Shown here: positions 1-64,000 of the stretch, piece by piece | Position numbering within the stretch: position 1 is the first letter of the stretch | Layout: every line of letters starts with the position of its first letter | DNA from: Amorphochlora amoebiformis | Lineage: Eukaryota > Cercozoa > Chlorarachniophyceae | Assembly (NCBI GenBank): GCA_054601695.1 | Contig: BAAHQB010000068.1 | Coordinates: 62,001 to 126,000 of the forward strand | Reading direction: 5' to 3' | DNA length: 64,000 nt | The notes under the pieces: model-generated | Database searches by the model: none | The model's input: the letters and a program-made list of their open reading frames with translations, nothing else | What the model was told of the DNA's origin: nothing | Made by a program: the position numbers and the translations under genes

Positions 1-56
1 ATACATCCACAAATGTATATATACACACACATGTATATGTAAATATATGTGTAAAG

Positions 57-87
<31 letters not shown>

Positions 88-118
88 TACGTATTCGCAT
101 ATATATTAATGTATGAAG

Positions 119-159
<41 letters not shown>

Positions 160-196
160 ACATATCTATATATATATATATGTGTATATATGTGCA

Positions 197-234
<38 letters not shown>

Positions 235-456
235 AATAATGTATATTTACATATGTATATATATATATATATGTGTATATATATATATATATATATGTAC
301 ATATGTATAAATAAAGAAACACAAGTGAATGTATAATATTATAGTTACAATACATGAAGCAAGGTATTGGTACGTTTTCGTTTTATAGTTAAATATTATC
401 AGAAATAGTAAAAATGTCTTAAATCTGAGCTTAGATATTTATATATACATATATAC

Positions 457-502
<46 letters not shown>

Positions 503-527
503 GAAGGTATGTATATATATTTATATC

Positions 528-560
<33 letters not shown>

Positions 561-601
561 TAATATATAGTATTTATGTGGGTATGTAGTAGATAAGTTA
601 C

Positions 602-637
602 CACTGGGTTAGGTCCATCTTCAATCAACTGCGTAAC
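602..637 (-). CDS. Candidate 36-bp microexon of gene A
   Basis: Acceptor ATATGTAG, 12 codons [12 protein letters not shown], donor GTG|GTAACT. It is phase 0 to 0, and the other two frames contain stops. It stands alone in TA repeat, like the other microexons. Its connection to gene A is inferred from strand and position. Confidence 0.5.
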
Positions 638-713
638 CTACATATAATATATTAATATATATATATATATATATATATCTGTATGTGTGTACACATATTT
701 ATTTGTATACATA

Positions 714-752
<39 letters not shown>

Positions 753-870
753 CTATTATATATATAATGGATAATACAGATATATATGTGTATTCTTATA
801 TTTGGTTGCATATATATGTATATGTACATATGTATGTATATCTAGGTATATGTGTAATTTTGTGTATATG

Positions 871-916
<46 letters not shown>

Positions 917-1085
917 CATACATGTGTATAAATATATTTGGCCTGGTTTATTGTGTTATATAAGCATTTTATTTGGAAACCATCCATATGTGTATTCATA
1001 TGTGTGTATATAATTATATATATTTTTATATATGTATATATATGTATGTGTATAAATATATATACATGTCCCCTCCTCCCTCCAC

Positions 1086-1122
<37 letters not shown>

Positions 1123-1785
1123 GTATATAATATGTATATGTAGAAATATATATTGACTATTTATATACAAATATTTTATATTTATATATATATATATATA
1201 GTTATATATATATAAATACATATGTATATAATATATACATGTAGAAATATATATTGACTATTTATATACAAGTATTTTAGATTCATATTCATATATTTCT
1301 ATATATTATATATATATAATGTATATATTTACGTAGAAAACGGATATTTATATGTATACCATGTAATCCTCTGCGGAAGAAGCAATATGATGTATATTAT
1401 CAAGTAAAAGGTTACCATTCAATTATATCTACCTATTCTCATGGATAGACTCCTCCTATCCTTATGGATAAACTCTTCCAAACCCCTTGTATATGCATAT
1501 GTATGATATTATATGTAGTATGATGATATATAGATATATAGATATAGATATATAGATATATAGATATATATATAAGACATACCCATGATCCCCTTTGGAT
1601 AGATGAGAAGATGGCCGAATTGAAGTATATGTATGATATTATATATAGTATGATGATATATAGATATATAGATATAGATATATAGATATATATGTATAAG
1701 ACATACCGATGATCTCCTAAGGATCGATGAGAAGATGGCCGAATTGAAGTATACGGTTACATTATTTTCACTTTCCGCTATATTG

Positions 1786-1837
<52 letters not shown>

Positions 1838-2144
1838 AAGGTATATAGTTAAATGGAAGAATATTCATGTATAGTATGAGTATGTATATTGAGGATGCAA
1901 ACACTAAATAGACATGTGTATATATATGTATATATATATATATATATGTATGTATATGTGTAAGGTATGTAGTTAAATGGAAGAATATGCATGTGTAGTA
2001 TGAGTATGTATATTGAGGATGCAAACACTAAATAGACATATGTATATATATATATATATGTAAGGTATATAGTTAAATGGAAGAATATGCATGTATAGTA
2101 TGAGTATGTATATTGAGGATGCAAACACTGAATAGACATATACA

Positions 2145-2183
<39 letters not shown>

Positions 2184-2427
2184 ATGTGTAAGGTATGTAG
2201 TTAAATGGAAGAATATGCATGTGTAGTATGAGTATGTATATTGAGGATGCAAACACTAAATAGACATATGTATATATATATATATATGTAAGGTATATAG
2301 TTAAATGGAAGAATATGCATGTATAGTATGAGTATGTATATTGAGGATGCAAACACTATTTAGACACAATTTTGATATATTAAATTATACCTTTAGACAA
2401 TTTGATATATTAATTTATACCTACACT

Positions 2428-2459
<32 letters not shown>

Positions 2460-2550
2460 TATATATATACATGCATCAACATATTATTATTGTCAGTTAT
2501 AATATATATATATATATATATATACATACATATACACATATGTATACACA

Positions 2551-2591
<41 letters not shown>

Positions 2592-2717
2592 ATACATTTA
2601 TTATATAAATATACATATATATATATATATCTATATATATATACATATAGATATAAATCTCTATCTATATACACATGCGTATTCATTTATATGTGTAAAG
2701 AATACATATGTAATATA

Positions 2718-2751
<34 letters not shown>

Positions 2752-2757
2752 AATATA

Positions 2758-2788
<31 letters not shown>

Positions 2789-3344
2789 GATATGTTTATA
2801 TGATACATACATGTACTTATGTTTACGCGATGAACATTGCCTAAGTAACATGTTACCGTATCCCTCGAAAAGATATAAATTTCCCCCCTATTTCCCGCAA
2901 ATTCTCCAGAAATTTAGAAAGTTTGCGAAATATTGAGAAAGTTCTTGAACCTCGAAAGTTTGCGCATTCTGCGGTCGTAAGAGCTTGCGATTGCACCTTG
3001 CTCACTTCCTTCGGATACCGCATGTATACGTAAATAACAAAATATTTTGTATATTTGCAATCCAGAGAAACATACGAAATGTTAAATTCGTCATATTTCG
3101 TAATATCACATCCATATATACTCAATATAAGCACTTTTCACATGGTTATTTCACAGACCTTGGGCCCCTGTTCATTTTCTTCAACCCGAATGATTTCTGA
3201 AACATCTTTCGCCGCCGAAATGTTATGAATGGGAAATATTATATGTTCGGCTCGCTGGATGCGGGAAGGAAGGTGATCGGGGAGCGAAAAGGGGAAATTG
3301 GAGAGGAGAAAGAAGATCGTAAAAAGAGGGATGGTTGCCGCCAT
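602..3344 (-). CDS. Gene A: secreted paralogue of gene B, 5' exons (partial)
   Basis: This is the 5' part of a gene that leaves the left edge. Supported exons are 3159-3344, 2951-3008 and 1707-1777; 1333-1370 and 602-637 are candidates. The first exon gives a signal peptide starting M-A-A-T-I-P-L-F, placed by alignment with gene B (M-A-G-T-V-A-L-S). A longer frame begins 12 codons upstream, but B does not share that start. Later positions also align with [11 protein letters not shown] against QRAENIVIPI, then TTAECANFR in exon 2 of both, then [12 protein letters not shown] against AESTNLVTVAFN in exon 3. Phases run 0, 1, 0. Gene A starts about 215 bp downstream of B's distal terminal exon, so A and B look like tandem duplicates. 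No LCCL exons of A lie in the window. Function is inferred only from B. Confidence 0.65.
1333..1370 (-). CDS. Candidate gene A exon 4
   Basis: A very good acceptor (TTGCTTCTTCCGCAG) precedes an open segment reading [12 protein letters not shown] up to a GTAAAT donor; it is 38 bp, phase 0 to 2. An earlier GT would make it only 11 bp. No similarity to B exon 4 is evident, so it is only a candidate. Confidence 0.3.
1583..1626 (-). pseudogene. Truncated second copy of gene A exon 3
   Basis: The 3' part of exon 3 is repeated here about 120 bp downstream. It keeps the in-frame [12 protein letters not shown] and the GTATGT donor, but the copy starts inside the exon and has no AG acceptor. It looks like a partial tandem exon duplication. 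Confidence 0.55.
1707..1777 (-). CDS. Gene A exon 3
   Basis: This exon is 71 bp, phase 1 to 0, with acceptor TTCAATATAG and donor TCG|GTATGT. It encodes (A)[15 protein letters not shown] followed by SSILRRSS. Length, phases and about half the residues match gene B exon 3 at 26813-26883. Confidence 0.7.
1836..2358. repeat. Five-copy minisatellite with a two-unit higher order
   Basis: Five copies of a unit of about 100-115 bp share a core beginning gtaaggtat and a second core ttgaggatgcaaacact. Copies 2 and 4, and copies 3 and 5, match each other best, with offsets of 228 bp. This shows that a two-unit block was duplicated. No splice-bordered exon is evident in it. Confidence 0.8.
2951..3008 (-). 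CDS. Gene A exon 2
   Basis: This exon is 58 bp, phase 0 to 1, encoding [19 protein letters not shown] plus one base. It is nearly identical to the gene B exon at 27215-27272. The donor is GAG|GTTCAA in both. The acceptor used here (AG|GAAGT) is the AG conserved in both copies; it lacks a good pyrimidine tract, so the 5' border is less sure. Confidence 0.6.
3159..3344 (-). CDS. Gene A exon 1, signal peptide
   Basis: This exon has 62 codons from ATG. It has a hydrophobic core ([10 protein letters not shown]) and then a polar region ending NEQGPK before a GTCTGT donor. The B exon 1 ends similarly (EQDGKGLK). The sequence after the donor also resembles the start of B's first intron, which supports recent duplication. 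Confidence 0.65.
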
Positions 3345-3560
3345 ACAATCGTGACTGTGTGTGATATCATCCCTTGTCACGCATGACTGCGCAGCAAGTA
3401 ACGGTTTCGAGCCGGGGATATATTAAGTATTTTAAGGCAAATTGAAAATGAAGTGCGGGGTTCGATTAAGGCGAATTGTAAATGAAGAAATCTATTATTA
3501 TTCGGAGAGAGAATTCATTTGAATTTACCCAAAGTAACACAGAAATCACGGCACTGCGTC

Positions 3561-27629
<24,069 letters not shown>

Positions 27630-28219
27630 GAGTTGAAATTTGGGTCCCGGTGAAATTTCCCAGGAGTCTCATTTTTCGAATGTTATTTAGCTAAAATGTA
27701 AAACTAGGAGTTTATCGTTACTTTTCTGTTTTCTTTTGGGTGATTTCGTGAGGAATGCACTTTGAAACGAAAATAATGAGTATTCACTAAATTTTGGAAC
27801 GATTTATTGTAATTATTATTTCGGTGGTGATCTAAATGTCACTTTGAGTGACCATTCTGTCCATTGGTCAATTTTACCCTGTAATTACACAAAGCACTGC
27901 TTCGGTTGTCGCCTGAGTTTCAGGTTGTATCATTCATGTCAGGAGATCATTCATGTCAGGAGCACCTTCCCGTTCTGATTAAGGTATTTTCAGAACCCGT
28001 TAATAACAAATAAAAAAAAAGGAAATTAATACTTCGGTGGCGTTCTATCCACAACAAGAACAAGTTGACGAAAAATAAAATGAGCTGCGGACCCGAGGTT
28101 ATCCCCATGTCGCGTCAGGTTCCCCCCGCGCGCCCCCGAGGTATTGATTTTTGCTAAATAATCCATTTTCATTTCGATAACCTCCACTGAAATTCCAAAA
28201 TCGTCAATACAGGTATATA
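27630..28219. promoter_or_regulatory. Divergent intergenic region between genes B and C1
   Basis: About 590 bp of mixed, TA-poor sequence separates the two start codons. It carries a segment (27838-27895) repeated in the same orientation at 30412-30470, and one with aaattaatacttcgg (28000-28040) repeated in inverse orientation at 30558-30590. No TATA box or other defined element could be assigned. A bidirectional promoter is an inference from the layout. Confidence 0.4.
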
Positions 28220-28417
28220 ATGGAAAACCGAGACATCGAGAATGGAGCGAAGGTTTATTTAGCCCCTCCCCTACGCGTGCATGAGCCCATTTCCACCAAT
28301 ACGATCCGTCAGATGGAGAGAGATGGGAATGAGAAATCATCGCCTGCCGACAGACGTCGGGTATCTTCGAGTAGGTTAGACTCTTCTTTAGATGCAGGTT
28401 CGTTGGATTCTAATAGG

Positions 28418-28456
<39 letters not shown>

Positions 28457-29067
28457 TATGTATGTATATTTATACATATATGATGAAGCAAATCTTTCTC
28501 TTTAGAAGTGTAGTGCTTGTTTGCTCGGTTGATTAATTCGGTGGGCGACGTTTGTGACGTTTAAGACCGCTAAGACTCTTAAAGACTCGATTACATTTAT
28601 ACATATATACATATATATAAATATATATTATTCAGTAGCTACTATATCTGCAGTGTGCTATGTAACATTATGAAATATATCCAGTCACTATAAATGAAAT
28701 GCAAGAGGGAAAGCAGCAACAGCAACAACAGCAACAACAGCAACATCATCAACTGGAACGCCAACGCCAACGCCAACACCAACACCAACACCAACACCAA
28801 CGCCAAGATGACGAACAAGAGGACGAACAAGAGGATGAACAAGCGGACGAACAAGAGGATGAACAAGAGGATGAACAAGAGGATGAACAAGAGGATGAAC
28901 AAGAGGATGAACAAGAGGATGAACAAGAGGATGAACAAGAAAGAGAGTCCGCGGAACGGCAACATGAACAAGAGCTGCATGAGCAAGATGAGGAACAAGA
29001 AAACGAACAAAAGGAAGAATCAAAGCAACACCAAATGCAGCAACAACAACAACATTATGTACATTAA
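28220..29067 (+). CDS. Gene C1: two-exon Gln/Glu-rich protein
   Basis: Exon 1 is 28220-28397 (MENRDIENGAKVYLAPPL..., ending [11 protein letters not shown] plus one base; donor CAG|GTTCGT). Exon 2 is 28685-29067 (acceptor [21 protein letters not shown], then Q/H/R-rich, then nine or so D-E-Q-E units, ending QQQQQHYVH and TAA). Together 561 bp, 186 residues. The splice is supported by C2, where both borders are conserved while the intervening TA repeat differs. No known domain was recognised. The N-terminal exon is the conserved part; the second is low complexity and strongly charged. No signal peptide, so probably intracellular. An alternative acceptor exists at 28505 (TTTCTCTTTAG) in C1 only. 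The exon 1 start is uncertain because an AG lies just upstream. Confidence 0.55.
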
Positions 29068-29078
29068 AATAATTATAC

Positions 29079-29121
<43 letters not shown>

Positions 29122-29140
29122 TACATACATTCATACATAT

Positions 29141-29172
<32 letters not shown>

Positions 29173-29176
29173 GTAT

Positions 29177-29220
<44 letters not shown>

Positions 29221-30951
29221 ATATATAAGTATTCTTATCAGTGTAGTTGGTACGAAGGCAACGGAGTTGGGTTTGCCCCAGATGGTGTGGGACCCTTTCA
29301 GGTTACTCGACTGGATTGGGTACTAACTATTTCATAAATACATATATGTATGTAAAGATGTATATATGTGCATTATTGGGAAACTTTGAGGCTCCATCTA
29401 GGTCGAAAATAGCGATTGTACATGTATTTACCCCTATATTTGTATGGATATATAAATATATATATATATATAAACATAAATATATTTTGCAACATACTCT
29501 TTACATATTTAAATGATAGCAAATATTTTCAAATTAGGAATATGAAACTTACGTCCAGCCACGTAATCCAACGACAGTTCGAACCCTCTTTTAGAGGAAA
29601 CGATAGAGAATGTATACATATATACATATATGTATACATATATACATATGTATATGCGTAAGTCTAGACATATAAATAGCCGAAATTATATCGTCAGTTA
29701 GACACTCCTATTCGATGTATACAATTCTCTGTGACCGATGTACCACTGTCTAGCCGCTTATTTAAGTTCTTTTTTTATCATAAAGAAAACGTATAATGCA
29801 AGTATCAGTGATTTTCGATATGGATTATCGATATCACTGTCTTGTTATATGTTGAATTATTTGATATAATATCATGATACATGTATGATACTATACTGAC
29901 AAGTATATTCATATAATTATGTATATGTGAGTACCTATTTCCATGTATATAACAATAATGGTATACTGGGTACCTATGGTGCTGGAGGAATACGCGAGAC
30001 TAGAAGGCGTGTGAAGATGTGCATGGCGTGACGGTGTGGGTCATGTTTTTATTGATGTCGGGAGGGTCATAGAACCTCAATGTAACCATTTACACGGTGA
30101 TTTTTAGCGACCGCCAAAGCATATGTGTATAGATGGATCTTGACTAGTTGACTCCACGTTATCAGTGCGCCTACACAGAGAGAAACGTGTTACACACCTA
30201 TGTACACGGATATGTTTCAACGGAGAGTACGGAGACTTATCGAGACTCTTATGCATACATTTCGGTTACGAAAAATAGAAATAGAGGCTGCACTAACCCT
30301 ATTAACAGTCTAGACATTCTAGGCAGTAGGAGTTGAAATAATAATAAAGGTTGAGTACTAATGAGTGATATATGCATGCTATTGCATGTACGACATACCT
30401 AGATACTCGTTCACTTTGAGTGACACCAGTCTCTCCATTGGTCAATTTTACCCTGTAATTACCACTCCTTCGGTTCCGGCCGCCTGAGTGACTGGCTAAG
30501 TGACAGCTCGAGTCGTGAAGTCGTATCAATGTGATGATTGTCAAATCCATCAAACAGCCGCCGAAGTATTAATTTCCTTTTTGTTATTTTTTGACCTTTA
30601 ATTAGCCTGATTCTAGTTTCAGAGGGTAAGCAACTTCAACAAAAAGTAAATTCTCGATTCATATGTTGTCAAGAAAGTCAAAGTCACACAGAGTGACACA
30701 ATTGTTCCCCACGTCACGAGTTCCCATGGATTGTTCACCAAGTCAAATGTTCCCGTAGACATCGACACGGCAAAAATAATTCTCCTCTGCGAGCCCCACC
30801 CTGAGGTTATCCCCATAGTTTCGTCACTCTTCCCCCCGCCGCCCACCCTGGTGCTTGAATTCCCCCCATTTCAAGATTCTGAGCTCCATAAATAATCCAT
30901 TTTCATTTCGACAACCTCCTGAAATTCCAAAATCGTCAATACAGGTATATA
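29068..30951. other. Flank between C1 and C2
   Basis: Starts with TA repeats, then the 3' flank shared with C2 (29220-29860), then unique sequence to about 30400, then the shared 5' flank of C2 with an inverted piece. No exon was recognised. Confidence 0.5.
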
Positions 30952-31182
30952 ATGGAAATCCGAGACATCAAGAATGTAGGAAAGGTATATTTGCCCCCTC
31001 CCCTATACGTGCATGAGCCCATTTCCACCCATACGATCCGTCAGATGGAGAGAAATGGGGATGAGAAGTCATCGCCTGGCGACAGACGTCGGGTATCTTC
31101 GAGTAGGTTAGACTCGTCTTTAGATGCAGGTTCGGATTTGCATTCTAATAGGATATATATATATATATATGTATATATATGT

Positions 31183-31278
<96 letters not shown>

Positions 31279-31650
31279 TTCGAGAGCTCGTACATAGTGC
31301 AGTGTGTTATGTAACATTATGAAATATATCCAGTCACTGTAAATGAAATGCAAGAGGGAAAGCAGCAACACCAACCCCAAGAGGACGAACAAGGGGACGA
31401 ACAAGAAGATGAACAAGGGGACGAACAAGAAGATGAACAAGGGGACGAACAAGAAGATGAACAAGAGGATGAACAAGAGGATGAACAAGACCATAAACAA
31501 GAAAGAGAGTCCGAGCAACGACAACATGAACAAGAGCAGCAAGAGCAAGATGAGGAACAAGAGCAAGATGATGAACAAGAGAACGAACAAAAGGAAGAGT
31601 CAAAGCAACACCAAATGCGGCAACAACACCAACAACATTATGTACATTAA
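30952..31650 (+). CDS. Gene C2: duplicate of C1
   Basis: Exon 1 is 30952-31129 ([18 protein letters not shown]..., 178 bp as in C1). Exon 2 is 31334-31650 ([16 protein letters not shown], then E-D-E-Q-G-D-E-Q units, ending QQHYVH and TAA). Together 495 bp, 164 residues. It differs from C1 mainly in the repeat region: G-D-E-Q units, fewer Q-H-Q-R. The two N-terminal exons differ by about a dozen substitutions without frameshift, so both copies seem to be under coding constraint. The 3' flanks (29220-29860 and 31780-32420) are also duplicated. It is convergent with gene D, whose stop lies at 33591. Confidence 0.55.
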
Positions 31651-31688
31651 AATAATTATACACACATATACATATGTTTATATACATG

Positions 31689-31738
<50 letters not shown>

Positions 31739-32431
31739 CAATATATATATATATATATAGATGTGTGTATTGTACACATAAGTATTCTTATCAGTGTAGT
31801 TGGTACGAAGGCAACGGAGTTGGGTTTGCCCCAGATGGTGTGGGACCCTTTGAGGTTACTCGACTGGATTGGGTACTAACTATTTCATAAATATATATAT
31901 AATATATATGTAAAGATGTATATATGTGCATCATTGGGAAACTTTGAGGCTCCATCTAGGTCGAAAATAACGATTGTACACGTATTTACCCCTATATATA
32001 TATGGATATATAAATATATATATATATATAAATATAAATATATTTTGCAACATACTCTTTACATATTTAAATAATAGCAAATATTTTCAAATTAGGAATA
32101 TGAAACTTACGGCCAGCCACGTAATTCAACGACAGTTCGAACCCTCTTTTAGAGGAAACGATAGAGAATGTATATATATACATATATGTATATAATAATA
32201 CTATATATATGTATATCTAAACATATAAATAGCCGCAATAATATCATTTGTTAGATATTCCTATTCGATGTATACAAGTCTCAGTGACCAATGTACCACT
32301 GTCTAGCCGCTTATTTAAGTTCTTTTTTAATCATGAAGAAAACGTATAATGCAAGTATCAGTGATTTTCGATATGGATTATCGATATCACTGTCTTGTTA
32401 TGTGTTGAATTATTTGTGCAAATAAACATTG

Positions 32432-32494
<63 letters not shown>

Positions 32495-33488
32495 TTAAAT
32501 ATAAATGCACGTAATATCTAAGAATACATATAGTATGTATATTTGTACATCATGAACTGCCCCGCTGTCAATACGCTACACAGACTTCAGTTATTCTACT
32601 GATCCTTATTTCTACGGTCTAAACGGTAGGTATAGAGTTGGGGTTAGAGTTAGTAGGTGAAGATTTAGGGTTAGCTGGTTAGGTTTAGAAGGGTTAGAAT
32701 AGGTTAGTGAAATCATTAACGTTATTCTATTATACTCTAGATGCTAGAAAAGCGGCATATGCATATACTAGATTACTGATATAGTACTATGAGATGTATA
32801 TCTAGATATCTCTTATATCCACTATCTAGACTATATACCACTGTATATCATACTAGCTAGCTAGTGAGATAGTAGTTTATATTAGTCTAGTAGTTAGTAT
32901 ATCATAGTCGAGTATCATGATATATGCCATACCAGTCTAGCAGTGGGCAATCTAGGTACCCATGGCTAGATCTAGTAGATGTAGTGCCGCATGCTATACA
33001 TGTCGAGTGATATACACTAGATCTAGTAGATACACATATCTGCAGAGTCTAGAGAGTATTGGTATGATCTAGATGATCATGAATCATATTCTAGTAGTCT
33101 AGGTAGTATCTAATAGTATATCTCCTATCTTACAGATCTATCTAATATGTATCTAATATGTATATGGATATATATCTGGTATATGTCATCCCATAAAAAG
33201 TAGATAATCTCGATAAATTCGGAACTTAAAACAAATGAATTTTGCTCGAGATTGTAGGTGATATCTCTAGTCTCTAGTGATCTAGAGTGATGTCTAATCA
33301 AAATCATTCAAAATCGTAGCATGAACGGTTATAACTAGTGTAATCTATGTATTATTCCGTATAATTGTGCGCCTCTCTAGCTCTGGATACTGATAGAAAG
33401 TTCGAAAAATCTAATAGTCGATATAGTACAATATCACAAGTGGAAGTGGAAACACTCAAGCCAGTTCGTGAGTAGATGATGACGACAT

Positions 33489-33557
<69 letters not shown>

Positions 33558-33590
33558 AGCCGAAAGCATACTCGACCCCGATGGAAGTGA
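31651..33590. other. Region between convergent genes C2 and D
   Basis: Duplicated C-type 3' flank to about 32420, a (TA)n block, a short degenerate TTAGGG patch (32630-32710), the CTAG-rich patch and another TA block ending near the D stop codon. No exon was recognised. Confidence 0.5.
32735..33320. repeat. CTAG-rich patch
   Basis: About 20 CTAG tetranucleotides occur in under 600 bp, as tctagta, agatctag and ctagctagctag variants, with few long TA runs. Composition differs from everything else in the window. Confidence 0.7.

Positions 33591-64000
<30,410 letters not shown>

Noticed and set aside
67-1156. Open frames translating as I-Y-I-Y or Y-I-H-T repeats, here and throughout the window
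   Set aside because: They are translations of (TA)n, (TG)n and (CA)n microsatellite, open on both strands at once, with no other coding signal.

Overview
This is a eukaryotic, almost certainly nuclear, window. It has no bacterial-type genes. Most of it is (TA)n microsatellite with (CA)n, (GA)n and (CT)n tracts, plus blocks of TTAGGG/CCCTAA telomere-like repeat. TTAGGG repeats, GT-AG introns, LCCL and DOMON ectodomains and signal peptides fit a metazoan or close relative; the species cannot be named from the sequence. The long frames that translate as runs of I-Y, S-L, R-E or N-P are microsatellite translations, not genes.

The non-repetitive islands inside the TA desert are mostly tiny exons (21-75 bp) on the minus strand with AG/GT borders. 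Their reading frames chain from island to island. Two minus-strand genes could be assembled by hand. Gene B (27629 down to 4729 or 3561) encodes a secreted protein of about 370 residues: signal peptide, cysteine-containing region, an LCCL-like domain split over four small exons, 15-residue Pro-rich modules, and two alternative terminal exons. Gene A (from 3344, leaving the left edge) is its tandem paralogue.

Gene D (stop at 33591, 5' end beyond base 64000) encodes a type I membrane protein. From the C-terminus inwards it has a short cytosolic tail, one transmembrane segment split across two exons, a DOMON-like domain split over about ten exons, and then, from 47 kb to the right edge, about 27 copies of one 27-bp phase-0 microexon encoding variants of P-D-G-K-S-C-Y-A-K. 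The copies could be spliced in series, giving a nonapeptide-repeat stalk, or used as mutually exclusive alternatives for the first DOMON strand. This array is the most striking feature of the window.

Between B and D lie two plus-strand two-exon genes, C1 (28220-29067) and C2 (30952-31650). They are duplicates with a conserved N-terminal exon and a Gln/Glu/Asp-rich low-complexity second exon. C1 is divergent from B; C2 is convergent with D.

Other contents are two copies of a tRNA-like SINE (57.5 and 60.8 kb) with diverged relatives, a GC-rich Lys-rich plus-strand segment ending in A14 inside a D intron (43.2-43.6 kb), a 709-bp perfect (GA)n array, a CTAG-rich patch (32.7-33.3 kb) and several minisatellites. 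All exon models are manual readings without transcripts. Phase continuity and domain matches are the main support.
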